Shown here piece by piece: positions 46,401 through 56,322 of a stretch of DNA of 64,000 nt (position 1 is the stretch's first letter; every line of letters starts with the position of its first letter). Below the pieces are notes generated by a model that saw only the letters and a program-made list of their open reading frames with translations, did no database searches and had not been told where the DNA came from. Source of the stretch: Nocardioides alcanivorans (GTDB taxonomy: Bacteria > Actinomycetota > Actinomycetes > Propionibacteriales > Nocardioidaceae); the NCBI RefSeq assembly GCF_021555175.1, contig NZ_JAKGRW010000026.1:62001-126000 (forward strand). Reading direction: 5' to 3'. A program made the position numbers and the translations under genes.

Positions 46401-49400
46401 GCCTGGCGAATGCCAGGCCGATGGCCGAGCCGATCCTGGCTCGTGAGGGCATCAGCGGGCAGGGCACAGCGGAGGATCCCTACCTCATCGAGACCGGAAC
46501 CGATCTGGCCAAGGTCTCCAACGACCCGTCCGGCCACTACCTGCTCACCGCCGATCTCGACCTGACCGGCGAGACCCACTCCCAGATCGACAAGCTGGTC
46601 GCCTTCACCGGTGTCTTCGACGGTGGCGGTCACACGATCAAGGGCTTCACCACCCCGAGCACCGAGGGGGTCGGGCTCTTCGCCGACAACCAAGGCACGA
46701 TCCGCAACCTCGCGGTCGAGGGTGACGTGGCAGTCGAGCGCGGCACCATCGGCCTGCTGGCCGACGTCAACCACGGCCTGGTCGAGCGGGTCCGCACCGC
46801 TGGGTCGATCAAGGGAGCGACGCGGGTGGGCGGCATCGTCGGCGATCACTACGGCACCATCCGCGACAGCTACTCGACTGCTGACGCCACCACCACCGGC
46901 ATGTACGCCGGGGGTGTGGTCGCCATCGCGATCGGCGGCTCCGTCAGTGAGCGGATCTACGGCACCGGTGCCGTGAAGGCCGAGGTGCGCAACGCTGGCG
47001 GTGTCGTCAGCTACGGCTACGAGAACACGGTGGTCTCCCAGTCGGTGTCACTCAACGACGTCGTCCAGGGTGCGTCGTTCGCCCACGCCATCGTGGGACG
47101 CGTTGCCGAGGGCCAGATCGCCGAGCTCTCCCGCAACTACACGAGTTCGACCGTCACGGTCGCGGGCGAGTCCCTTGCCGACGCCCCGGCCGCGGACAAC
47201 TGGAAGGGAGAGATCGTCCGGGCCCAGGACCTGCGCACCGCCGAGTGGTTCTCCGACCTCGGTTGGGACCTGGACGACGTGTGGGAGTGGCAGCCGAAGG
47301 CCAAGCGCCCGGTGCTGCGTGACGCCCACGAACCGATCGATGCCTCCACCGTGGCGCCGAGTCTCGAGCAGGCGCCCGACGGGTTCTACCTGATCACCAC
47401 GCCGGGTGAGCTCGCCCAGGTGAGCTCCTTCCCCGAGGAGGACTTCCGCCTCGCCGCCGACCTCGACCTGGCCGGTGTCGACCTGCCTCAGCTGGGCAGC
47501 CGCCGCCCGTTCAACGGCACCTTCGACGGCGCCGGGCACCAGATCTCCCACTGGTCCTCGACCGACGGCGGGCTGTTCGCCCTGATCGGCGCGGACGGCA
47601 CCGTGCGGGATCTCGCACTGGTCGACGTACGGATCGACAAGGCGACGCCGCGCGCCGGCGCGCTCGTCGACACGCTGCGCGGGACCGTGGAACGGGTCTG
47701 GACGTCCGGAGAGGTGAAGGCACACTCCTATGCGGCAGGTGTCGCCGGCGACACGTTCGGCGCGATCCGCGACACCTATTCGACCGCCACGGTGAGCACC
47801 ACGGTCGGCAACTACGCCGGCGGCATCATCGGTGTCGCCGACTCACCCAGTGTCACCGAACGGGTCTACGCCACCGGCGCCATCACCTCCGTGGGTACGT
47901 CGGCGGGCGGCATCACCGGCTACGCCCGCGACAGCGGCACCCAGGTGAGCAAGGCGTTCGCCCTCAACCCGACGGTCACCGGCACCACGACCTCACAGCG
48001 GGTGGTGGCCCGCGCCGCGAACGGCCAGACGCCGAACCTCAGCGCACTGTTCGCCGTCGAGACGACCGTGGTCGGCGGCCAGACTGTCACCACGACCGGC
48101 GCGGACACCTTCAACGGTGAGACCGTCACGACGACCGACGCCAGGAGCGGGGCCACGTGGGGTGACCGGCTCGACTTCGACCTCGACGAGGTCTGGGAGT
48201 GGAACGCCGATGCCCAGCGTCCGGTGCTCCGCAGCGTTGCCGAGGACGTACCGGCACCGTCCGGTCCCACCGCGGAGCAGGACGAGGACGGAGCCTGGCT
48301 CATCGCCAGCGTCGCTGAGCTGCAGCAGGTGGCACTCCATCCGACGGAGACGTTCCGGCTCAAGCAGGACCTCGACCTCGCGGGTGCCACCGTCCGCGTG
48401 CCGACCTTCAGCGGCACGTTCGACGGTGCTGGCCACGAGATCAGCGGGCTGCACTCGTCGCAGGGCGGTCTCTTCGCCGTGATCACGGCGGAGGGGCTGG
48501 TCACCGATCTGACGTTGGTCGGCGTGGAGATCGAGAAGGCCACCAGCAGGGCCGGTGGCCTGGTCGACACGTTGCGGGGCACGGCGAAACGCATCGGGGT
48601 CTCCGGATCGGTGAAGGCGAAGGACTACGCCGGCGGCATCGCCGGTGACTCCTTCGGCACCATCCGCGACGCCTGGACCACCGCCGACGTCGCGACCACG
48701 ACGGGCGACTACGCCGGCGGCATCATCGGTGTCGCCGACTCGCCCAGCGTCACCGAACGGGTCTACGCAACCGGCGCGATCTCTGCGGCCGGCGCGTCGG
48801 CGGGCGGCCTCACCGGCTACGCCCGCAACAGCCAGACGGTCGTGCGCAACGGCGTCGTGCTGAGCCCGACGGTCACGGCCACCGCCAACGCGCATCGCGC
48901 CGTTGCCCGGTTCGCCAGTGGCCAGAACGCAACGCTGGAGGAGCTCTGGGCCGTCGACACGCTGGTGCCTTCGGTGCAGACCTCTGCCGAGGAGGGGCCG
49001 ACCACGCGCAACGGCGGTCCCCTGACGGTCGACGCCGTCGCTCTCCCGGAAACCTGGTCCGGGGCCGGCTTCGATCTCGACGAGGTCTGGGAGTGGGACG
49101 CCGACGCGGCCCGCCCCGTGCTCCGCACTCCTGCGGTCGCGCAGGGCGCCAAGGTCGCCGACTCTGCTGATCGCTCGTCGACGGCCGGCTCGGTCGCGGC
49201 TCCGGTGCTCCTGCGCTCATCGGCCCGGGCCGCGGCTCCCGCGGGTGCCGAGGGAGGCAAGACACCGAACCACACCCTCGCGGTCGAGGCCGACGTCGCC
49301 ACCGTGACGGTGCGGATGGGTGCGGAGGCGAGCGGTCAGCAGGCCGGCCTGCTGGTGCTGGCTGCCGGCGCTGACCCGAAGGCACCGCACGCTGTCGACA

Positions 49401-50139
49401 TCGCCTTCGCGGGCCAGCCGACGTTGGACGAGGAGGGCACCGGCTCGGTGGAGATGCAGTTGCCCGGGGCGCCCTCGGCGTACCGACTGCTGGTCGGCGC
49501 GACTGGCAGTGACGCGCCGTACGTCGCCCCGCTCGACCCGGATGCGCCGGTCGACCCGACCGATCCCGCAACAGCGACGGTGACTGCCGGCAACCTGTCC
49601 CTGACCTGGGGCAAGGCGGCCAACCTGGTGGTCCGGGTGCACGGTGAGTCCGCGACCCCGACCGGCACCGTGCAGGTGCTCAACGGGTCCAAGGTCATCG
49701 CCGTCGGTCGGGTCACCGACGGGATCGCCCGGATCACGCTGCCTGCCCGCTCGCTCAAGGTGGGCAAGCACGGCCTCCGGGTGGTCTACAACGGCGACGA
49801 GCTCCACGGTGCGGCCGCCACCACCGTCAACGTGAAGGTGAAGAAGGCGGTCGCTGAGGTCCGAGTGCTCAAGGTCAAGCCCAAGAAGATCGTGGTTCGC
49901 CGCACCAGGGCCACGGTCAAGATCCGCGTGGACCTGCCGAAGGGGTCTCCTCCTCCAGCAAGATCGTCGTCCGCGTGCAGGGCAAGAAGATCAAGGCGAC
50001 CCTGTCCAAGGCCGGCGTGGCCAAGGTGAAGCTGCCGAAGTTCAAGAAGGTCGGCAAGCGCAAGGTGAAGGTCGCCCTCAAGGGCAATGCCCAGGTGAAG
50101 CGCGCGACGAAGACCGTCAAGGTCAAGGTCCGCCGCTGA
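43437..50139 (+). CDS. Giant secreted protein: PHP-like domain, metallophosphoesterase, three GLUG repeat blocks, Ig-like tail; two frame breaks
   Basis: ATG 43437 has a GGAGGA site. A signal peptide ends near residue 35 (AHAAP). Residues about 50-330 are a PHP-like phosphoesterase: GEFHSHTSVSDG, SEHDV, FNHPS. Residues about 500-610 resemble a fibronectin-like phosphatase N-domain. Residues 625-850 form a calcineurin-type phosphoesterase with GDLQA, TGDLVDN, GNHET, TGHYSYYGG and GGHDHIYKRS. Three blocks of about 290 residues (1011-1298, 1301-1601, 1611-1898) repeat FDGGGHTIKGF, TVERVWTSGEVKA and NYAGGIIGVADSPSVTERVY, a GLUG-type pattern. An Ig-like domain (about 2040-2138) and a lysine-rich tail follow. 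G4 at 44919-44922 and G4 at 49942-49945 each need one G; repaired, the protein is 2,234 residues. Confidence 0.85.
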
Positions 50140-50144
50140 CCTCG

Positions 50145-50202
50145 TCCAGTGGTCGATCCGTGCTGTTCTCCTCCTCAGAATCAGCACGGATCGACCACTG
50201 GA
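50145..50202. terminator. Perfect 21-bp palindrome after the giant gene
   Basis: The arms 50145-50165 and 50182-50202 (outer sequence TCCAGTGGTCGATCCG) match at all 21 positions around a 16-base loop. It starts six bases after the stop of the giant gene and 90 bases before tRNA-Thr. No T-tract is present. It is probably a terminator of the I-shaped type. Confidence 0.65.
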
Positions 50203-50293
50203 TCCGCCGGACCGAACAGAGAGGCCGTGCCGGTTTCGCCCCTGACACCACTCGTCCGTATACTTCTTCCGGCTGGCCGGAGACGGGCAGCGC

Positions 50294-50369
50294 GCCGCCT
50301 TAGCTCAGTCGGTAGAGCGAGTCACTCGTAATGACTAGGTCGTCAGTTCGATTCTGACAGGCGGCTCCA
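50294..50369 (+). tRNA. tRNA-Thr (anticodon CGT)
   Basis: A 76-base cloverleaf can be drawn with acceptor GCCGCCT/AGGCGGC, D-arm GCTC...GAGC, anticodon stem AGTCA/TGACT with loop CTCGTAA (anticodon CGT, reading ACG), T-arm GTCAG/CTGAC with TTCGATT loop, and encoded CCA at 50367-50369. All stems pair fully. A terminator hairpin follows directly. Confidence 0.95.
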
Positions 50370-50370
50370 T

Positions 50371-50413
50371 GAAAGGCCTCTGGCCAGCGGAAACGCTGGG
50401 TGGAGGCCCTTTC
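50371..50413 (+). terminator. Terminator hairpin after tRNA-Thr
   Basis: GAAAGGCCTC-TGG-CCAGCG pairs with CGCTGG-GTG-GAGGCCCTTTC around a GAAA tetraloop, with a small internal loop and one bulge. It begins two bases after the tRNA and ends in CTTTCTC, a good terminator for the tRNA transcript. Confidence 0.7.
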
Positions 50414-50450
50414 TCATTCGCCGTGGGTAATGCGTCCGGCGACATGACAC

Positions 50451-51151
50451 GTGTCGATCAGCATGCGGACGGTCAGCGCGCGCAGCAGCGCAGCGGTTCC
50501 CCCTCCTCCCCGCACGGTGGGCGGCTACCTGGACGACCTCATCGGTTACGCGAACCGTGACGACGTCGGTGCCATGGAACAGGCAGCGATCGTGCACGGA
50601 CAGTTCGAATCGGTCCACCCGTTCACGGACGGAAACGGTCGCATCGGCCGAGCACTCATCAACACTGTCTTGCGCCAGCGCGGTGTCACGACCAAAGTGG
50701 TCATTCCCCTGGCATCGGCTGTCGTGGCTCGCCGCGACGACTACTTCCGCGCACTGGGCGACTACCGAGACGGTGACGCCACCGGTCTGGTCGCGGCGTT
50801 CACGCGAGGAAGCACCATCGCTGCAAGGGAATCACGGGTCACCGCCGACCGGTTGGCTGCTCTGCCGGAACAGTGGCGCGACGAAGCAGGCCGCCCCGGC
50901 GAGGTAGCGCCGCAGCGAAGATCCTGGACCGTCTCGCTGAGAACCCCGTCTTCTCTGCGGAGGACGCCGAGAACAGGGTCGGTGGCGCCACCTCAAGTGT
51001 GTATGCGGCGATCGACAGACTGCGGGCCTGCGGGGTCATCCGCCCCTTGACAGCCCGAACCCGCAATCAGATCTGGGTGGCTGCTGCGCTCTCCGACGAG
51101 CTTGACGACCTGGGGGTCAGGATCGCCGCCGCAGCCAGGGTTGATCAATGA
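50451..51151 (+). pseudogene. Fic-family protein remnant, N-terminally truncated, one frame break
   Basis: The Fic catalytic motif is intact (HPFTDGNGRIGR), preceded by VPPPPRTVGGYLDDLIGYAN and followed by VIPLASAVVARRDDYFRAL, and a C-terminal winged-helix region in the next frame (ILDRLAENPVFSAEDAENRV). The N-terminal Fic domain, usually about 100 residues before VPPPP, is missing, and the sequence begins only 80 bases after the tRNA-Thr. C4 at 50894-50897 needs one C to join the halves (233 residues). Fic enzymes AMPylate proteins. Without its N-terminal part this copy is probably inactive, but an alternative start cannot be excluded. Confidence 0.7.
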
Positions 51152-51234
51152 GGCGACGTACCTCGATGTGCTCCTGAGCCACGTTGTTCCTAGGCTGGTG
51201 GAGTTTGCCCACGGGTCCACGAACCAGGAGAACC

Positions 51235-52635
51235 ATGTCTTCCCAGACGGCGTCCGGCATCCCGGACGACACCGCCGACCTCGGGCACGCACTGCGCACC
51301 CGGCATCTCACGATGATGGGTCTGGGCTCCGCGATCGGGGCCGGCCTGTTCCTCGGTTCGGGTGTCGGGATCGCCACTGCAGGGCCGGCCATCCTGGTCT
51401 CCTACGCAGTGGCGGGCCTGCTGGTGATCTTCGTGATGCGGATGCTGGCCGAGATGGCGAGCGCACGGCCCGCGAGCGGCTCGTTCTCCGTGTATGCGGA
51501 GGAAGCCATCGGACCGTGGGCCGGGTTCCTGCTCGGCTGGCTCTACTGGTTCATGCTGGTGATGGTGCTCGGGGCGGAGATCACCGGAGCCGCACAGATC
51601 GTCGGAGGCTGGTTGCCCGGCGTACCCCAGTGGGTGGCCGCGCTGGTCTTCGTGAGCGTCTTCGCGGTGGTCAACCTGTGGGGCGTGCGCCAGTTCGGCG
51701 AGTTCGAGTTCTGGTTCGCCTTCATCAAGGTCGCGGCGATCGTCGCCTTCCTGGTGCTTGGTGTGCTGCTGGCGCTCGGCCTGCTCCCGGGCACCGACCC
51801 GGTCGGTGCGTCGCACCTGCTCGGCGAGGGCGGCTTCGCCCCCAACGGTCTCAGCGGCATCGCGGCCGGGCTGCTCGTGGTGGCCTTTGCCTTCGGCGGC
51901 ATCGAGATCGTCACCATTGCCTCCGCTGAGGCAGAGGACCCCGAACTCGCCGTCGCCCGCTCGACCCGCAGCATCGTGTGGCGGATCCTGGTCTTCTACC
52001 TCGGGTCGATCGCGATCATGGTGACCGTCATGCCGTGGAACTCCCCCTCGCTCGAGGCCGGGCCGTTCGCCGCGGTGCTGGAGCTCACCGGACTACCGGT
52101 CGCCGCCACCCTCATGGAGGCAGTCGTGGTGATCGCGCTGCTGTCGGCGTTCAACGCACAGGTCTACGGCACCTCGCGGATGGCCTACTCACTGGCCCGC
52201 CGCGGTGACGGACCGGCCGCCCTGACCCGGATCTCCTCACGCGGAGTGCCCTCGGTGTCGGTGCTCGTCTCCATCTTCTTCGGCTTCGTGGCCGTCCTGC
52301 TCAACTGGCTGCTCCCCGATGCCCTCCTGGGAATCCTGCTCAACGCCGTCGGCGCAGCACTCCTGGTGGTCTGGCTCCTGATCGTCGTGGCACAGCTCCG
52401 GTTGCGCCCCCGCCTGGATGCCGAAGCCGCTGCGGGCGGCCAGGGACCCGTCGTACGGTCGTGGGGTCATCCGTGGTTGAACTGGGTGGTGCTCGTGGCC
52501 CTCGCCGGCCTGGCCGGACTGATGCTCACCGACGCCGACGCACGCGCCCAACTGTTCTCCACGGCGGGGCTGGTCGTGGTGATCCTGGCGATCCACGTCG
52601 TCACCCGGAAGCGCCACCGACTCCCGGCGGAGTGA
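51235..52635 (+). CDS. APC-superfamily amino acid permease
   Basis: The 466-residue protein has about 12 spans and the family opening RHLTMMGLGSAIGAGLFLGSG, then AGPAILVSYAVAGLLV, RMLAEMA and ASGSFSVYAEEAIGPWAGF. Later FAFGGIEIVTIASAEAEDP and FNAQVYGTSRMAYSLARRGDGP agree with the amino-acid transporter (AAT) group. ATG 51235 with AGGAG immediately upstream. It imports amino acids by proton symport; the specific amino acid cannot be read. Confidence 0.92.
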   Translation: MSSQTASGIPDDTADLGHALRTRHLTMMGLGSAIGAGLFLGSGVGIATAGPAILVSYAVAGLLVIFVMRMLAEMASARPASGSFSVYAEEAIGPWAGFLLGWLYWFMLVMVLGAEITGAAQIVGGWLPGVPQWVAALVFVSVFAVVNLWGVRQFGEFEFWFAFIKVAAIVAFLVLGVLLALGLLPGTDPVGASHLLGEGGFAPNGLSGIAAGLLVVAFAFGGIEIVTIASAEAEDPELAVARSTRSIVWRILVFYLGSIAIMVTVMPWNSPSLEAGPFAAVLELTGLPVAATLMEAVVVIALLSAFNAQVYGTSRMAYSLARRGDGPAALTRISSRGVPSVSVLVSIFFGFVAVLLNWLLPDALLGILLNAVGAALLVVWLLIVVAQLRLRPRLDAEAAAGGQGPVVRSWGHPWLNWVVLVALAGLAGLMLTDADARAQLFSTAGLVVVILAIHVVTRKRHRLPAE

Positions 52636-52666
52636 CCACCACGCTGCGCGGAGCGGAGCCGCCTGG

Positions 52667-53464
52667 TCAGCCGCGGTGGCGGACTGCGGCGCTTCGTGCG
52701 ACGTCGTCACACAGGACACCCGGCCACCGGGCCACGTCGGTGGGAGTGCGAGCCACGGACAGCGTGGCCCGCGGCAACAGGCCCACCAAGGTCTCCGCGG
52801 TCGACACGGGATGCGCAGCGTCGTCGACCCACGCCAGCACCGTGGTGGGTACGTCGATGCTCGCCACCTCCTCCGGTGTCGGCAGGTCCGTGAGCGCCGC
52901 GCCACGGAAGAGGGAGGGCAGGAGCTTCTCGGACACGTCGGGCACGGTTTCGGGCGCATTCACCGTTGCCGGCGGCCGCGGCACCGCCCTTCCGGCCGCC
53001 ACGAACCGATCGAGTCCGAAGCGTTCCACCACCTCGGCAGCCTTGACGTAGTCCTCGGACTTGGCCAGACGCGTCTGCCACGCCGTCGGCGGCACCAGCA
53101 GCGTCAGCCCACTGAACCGTCCCGGGTCACGCACCGCCGCATGCAGCAGGGTGCCGCAACCCATCGACGGACCGACCCCGTGCACCTTCTCGCCGGGGAA
53201 CCAGTGGTCGAGCAGGCGCAACAGGTCGTCGGCGAGCACCGTCCAGCGGTAGTCCTCCGGCATCTCGCGGCCCGTCGAACGACCGTGCCCGCGGGCGTCG
53301 TAGCGCAGCAGCCTGGTGCCGCTCAGACCACGGCCGAGGTCCAGGTCCAGCAGCCGGTCGCGATAGCGGCTGGAGGTGAGGCCGTGCAACTGGACAACGG
53401 GATGACCACCCTCGTCGCTCAGCTCGACATCGAGCTCGGCTTCCGGAACGGTGAATGTCGGCAC
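52667..53464 (-). CDS. Alpha/beta hydrolase
   Basis: The 265-residue protein has HGLTSSRYR (oxyanion HG), LLRYDARGHGRSTG, the nucleophile elbow GPSMGCGTLLHAA and DVPTTVLAWVDDAAHPV, which would supply the acid. The GTG at 53464 has a GAGGAG site. A late histidine in the last 40 residues (near VLCDDVARSAAVRHRG) is less certain as the catalytic one. It is divergent from the condensation-domain gene, 34 bases apart, so the promoters overlap. Confidence 0.83.
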   Translation of the reverse strand: MPTFTVPEAELDVELSDEGGHPVVQLHGLTSSRYRDRLLDLDLGRGLSGTRLLRYDARGHGRSTGREMPEDYRWTVLADDLLRLLDHWFPGEKVHGVGPSMGCGTLLHAAVRDPGRFSGLTLLVPPTAWQTRLAKSEDYVKAAEVVERFGLDRFVAAGRAVPRPPATVNAPETVPDVSEKLLPSLFRGAALTDLPTPEEVASIDVPTTVLAWVDDAAHPVSTAETLVGLLPRATLSVARTPTDVARWPGVLCDDVARSAAVRHRG

Positions 53465-53498
53465 GTCGACTCCTCGCGGTCGCTCCTACGATATCGAC

Positions 53499-54877
53499 AT
53501 GAGGCTGACCAACGTTGCCCACCTACGGCTGCCGTTCGGTCGCCTCCTCGGATACGACGTCACGGTCTCCTCCCCGGCCGTCAACTGCCCGTCTCCTTCG
53601 ATCAACGTCGCCACGTGGGCGCCGGCGATCGGCCCGGCTCCTGGATGGCGCTCTCCTTCCGCCTCCCCACCCCCGTCTCACCCGATGACCTGGCCGCTGC
53701 CTGGCTCGCCGTCATCGCCCGCCACGGCACGCTCCGCTCCGTCTTCGTCCCCGGTGCAGACGGCACCCCCGAACTGCACGAGGTCGACGTCTCCCCGGGC
53801 GGATGGATCGAGCACCCGATCGCACCGGGACAGGCAGTCAACGAAGCCCTGCGCGACGCGCTCGACCGCACGTGCTCACCGTACGCGCGCCCGTCACATC
53901 GTCTCTGCGTGCTGGAGACCACCACCGGGCCGACGGTCGTGATCGGCGCCGACCACTCCCACACCGACATGTGGTCGATGCTGGTGCTCGCGCGCGACCT
54001 CCTCAGCGCACTGAGTGCCCTCCGGACGGGCACGACCCCGGCTCTTGCCCCGGTCCTCGCCTTCGACCAACACACGGCCGCGTTGGCCGACCGGCCCACC
54101 GCACCCGACGACGTACGCCGCAGATGGGCAGAGATCCTGGCCGCGAGCGGTGACGTGATGCCGCGCTTCCCGCTCTCCCTGGGGCCGGTGGCGACCCTGC
54201 AGCACGAACGCGTCGAGGTCCGTGACGTGCTCGACGTCGACGAGAGCGCTGCTCTGTCCGCGCAGGCTCGCGACGACGGGGTCTCCACCCTCGCGCTCGT
54301 GGTCGCAGCGATGACGGCCGTGACGCAGGAGCTGGCGGCCACGCCGCTGCGGGCGGTCTTTCCCGTCCACAGCAGGTACGACGCCACGTGGCACGACTCG
54401 GTCGGTTGGTTCATCACCAACTCCGTACTGGAGTCCGCCGACCCCACTCCGAGGGCCAGCGCGGACGCCGTGAAGGAGGCGGTCCGGCTGGGTTCATGGC
54501 CGTTGGAGGACCTGCTGCGCCCGTGGGGCGGGATGCCCACTGCCCCAGGCATGTTCGCCATCTCCTGGCTCGACCTGCGCCGACTGCCCGTCCGGGTCGA
54601 CGCCAACGGCTTGGAGGCGCAGTACGTCGGTGCCACGATCCGCACCGACGGCGTGATGATCTGGTTCATCCTCGATGAGTCTGGCCTGCACCTTCGCTGT
54701 CGCTATCCCGACACCCCCGAGGCTCGACGCAACGTGGGCGCGTGGCTCGACCTGCTCATCGCGCGACTGCGCACGACCGCCCGGGAGTCGGCAGGGGGCG
54801 ACTGCTGCTCGGCGACCGGATCTTCCGGGTGGCCAGGGCGACCCGCTCCGACGTGCCCGCCCTCGTGGCCCTGTTGA
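53499..54877 (+). CDS. Stand-alone condensation-domain protein, one frame break
   Basis: ATG 53499 begins MRLTNVAHLRLPFGRLLGYD. The body (about 459 residues if repaired) is a condensation-type acyltransferase: WMALSFRLPTPVSPDDLAAA, the active-site region VIGADHSHTDMWSM (in the position of HHxxxDG), LAFDQHTAALADRP and SVGWFITNSVLES with RDVLDVDESAALSAQARDDG. The frame breaks near 53583-53590, where VN is followed by LPVSFDQRRH in the next frame. No adenylation or carrier domain is nearby. It could transfer an acyl or aminoacyl group made elsewhere. The end overlaps the next gene; see the GNAT entry. Confidence 0.72.
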
Positions 54878-55266
54878 CCGACGACGAACTCGGGCGGACT
54901 CGGGAGGCAGCAGACCTGACCCGCTACGAGGCGGCCCACGACGCCATCAGCCGTGACTCCTCACACTTCCTGGCTGCGGTGCGTGACGAGTCCGACCGCA
55001 TCGTCGGCACCATGCAGTTGACCGTCGTGCCGGGACTCTCCCGTGGCGGCGCCACCCGTCTGCAGATCGAAGCGGTGCGGGTCGCCGCATCCGAACGCTC
55101 CAGCGGGCTGGGGACCGCCATGTTCGAGTGGGCCCACGAGCACGGCCGCAACCACGGTGCGACGCTCGCCCAGCTCACCACCGACCATGCACGCGACCAG
55201 GCCCTGAGGTTCTATGAGCGACTGGGCTACGTGCACTCGCACGCCGGGCTGAAGCGACCGTTGTGA
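54829..55266 (+). CDS. GNAT-family acetyltransferase
   Basis: The domain has VARATRSDVPALVALLTDDE at the start, RLQIEAVRVAASERSSGLGTAMFEWA (acetyl-CoA loop in the RxxGxG/A form) and LRFYERLGYVHSH near the end; 145 residues from GTG 54829. It overlaps the end of the condensation-domain gene. In that overlap a G5 run sits at 54794-54798; one more G would put both proteins in a single frame and join them into one 589-residue chain. A weak ribosome site at the GTG makes a fusion credible. Confidence 0.8.
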   Translation: MARATRSDVPALVALLTDDELGRTREAADLTRYEAAHDAISRDSSHFLAAVRDESDRIVGTMQLTVVPGLSRGGATRLQIEAVRVAASERSSGLGTAMFEWAHEHGRNHGATLAQLTTDHARDQALRFYERLGYVHSHAGLKRPL

Positions 55267-55314
55267 CAACGCCCGTCACGATCCGCGTGGCGAACGGGCG
55301 GGGCCGAGGGCTGC

Positions 55315-56316
55315 TCACCGCAGGAGCCTGAGCACCGCCCGCTCGACCCGACGTCGGTCGTCGCGCAGCGCTGCGCCACCGTCCTTGCCCCGAGGGAGCC
55401 GAATCGTCTCACCCTCCTCGAAGCGCTCCAGGACCCGCGGATCGACGTACGACGTGCGGGCGATCGTCGGCGTGTTGCCGAGGTCCTCGGCCACCTGGTC
55501 CATGGCTGAACGCACTGCCTGCCGGCGGGCAGTCGCCGTCCGCGCGTCAGCACTGTCCGCCAGCGACACCGCGCAGAGGACTGTGGCGTGCCAGGTCCGG
55601 AAGTCCTTGGCGCTGACCTCCAGGCCCGCGGTCTCCCGGAGGTAGTCGTTGACGCCGTCGGCCTCCAACCGGCGCCACACCCGCCCCTCGCGGAATCCGA
55701 GCAGCTCCTCGAAGTCGCCGCTACGACGACGCAGCAACCGACGTACTCCGCCGGCGCACAGGTCGTCGTGCACCGAGACCGACTGCTCGACACCGGACTT
55801 CCCGGTGAACTCGAACACGGTCGCGTCCCCACCGACGTGAACGTGCCGCTTCTCCAGCGTCGTCAGGCCGAAGGAGTCCGGGTCGTCACCGAACTCACCA
55901 CCGCCGATGCGGAAGTGGCCGAGGTCGAGCAAGCGGACCGCCAGCGCGCAGCTCCACTCCCTGCTGAACGCCTCGCCTGCCAGGTCGCCGACAAGCCGTC
56001 CTCGGATCCGTGGCAGCGCCCTGCCGAACCCCTCCACCCGGGTGAACTTCGCTGCATCCTGCTTCTCCCTCCACGCCGGGTGATAGAGGTACTGGCGACG
56101 CCCCGCAGCATCTGTCCCCACGGCCTGCAGGTGCCCGTTGGCATGGGGACAGATCCACACCTGATCCCACGCCGGCGGGATCACCAGGTCCTTGACCCGC
56201 TGCAGATCGGCCGCAGCGAGGCGCGCGCCCTGATCGTCCACATAGGTGAAGCCGCGCCCGGCACGCCGTCGACTCCAACCCGGTCCCTCCGAGGAGACCT
56301 TGCGGAGGCGGACCAT
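55315..56316 (-). CDS. DNA topoisomerase IB
   Basis: The 333-residue protein is of the poxvirus/bacterial type, with RGFTYVDDQGARL, VIPPAWDQVWICPHANGHLQ, YHPAWREKQDAAKF, FRIGGGEFGDDPDSFGLTTL, the catalytic lysine/arginine block SAKDFRTWHAT and the nucleophile tyrosine in NTPTIARTSYVDPRV. It relaxes supercoils by a 3'-phosphotyrosyl intermediate. ATG 56316 is six bases after the stop of the upstream SpoIIE-type gene, so they may be co-transcribed. Confidence 0.93.
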   Translation of the reverse strand: MVRLRKVSSEGPGWSRRRAGRGFTYVDDQGARLAAADLQRVKDLVIPPAWDQVWICPHANGHLQAVGTDAAGRRQYLYHPAWREKQDAAKFTRVEGFGRALPRIRGRLVGDLAGEAFSREWSCALAVRLLDLGHFRIGGGEFGDDPDSFGLTTLEKRHVHVGGDATVFEFTGKSGVEQSVSVHDDLCAGGVRRLLRRRSGDFEELLGFREGRVWRRLEADGVNDYLRETAGLEVSAKDFRTWHATVLCAVSLADSADARTATARRQAVRSAMDQVAEDLGNTPTIARTSYVDPRVLERFEEGETIRLPRGKDGGAALRDDRRRVERAVLRLLR

Positions 56317-56322
56317 CGCCGC

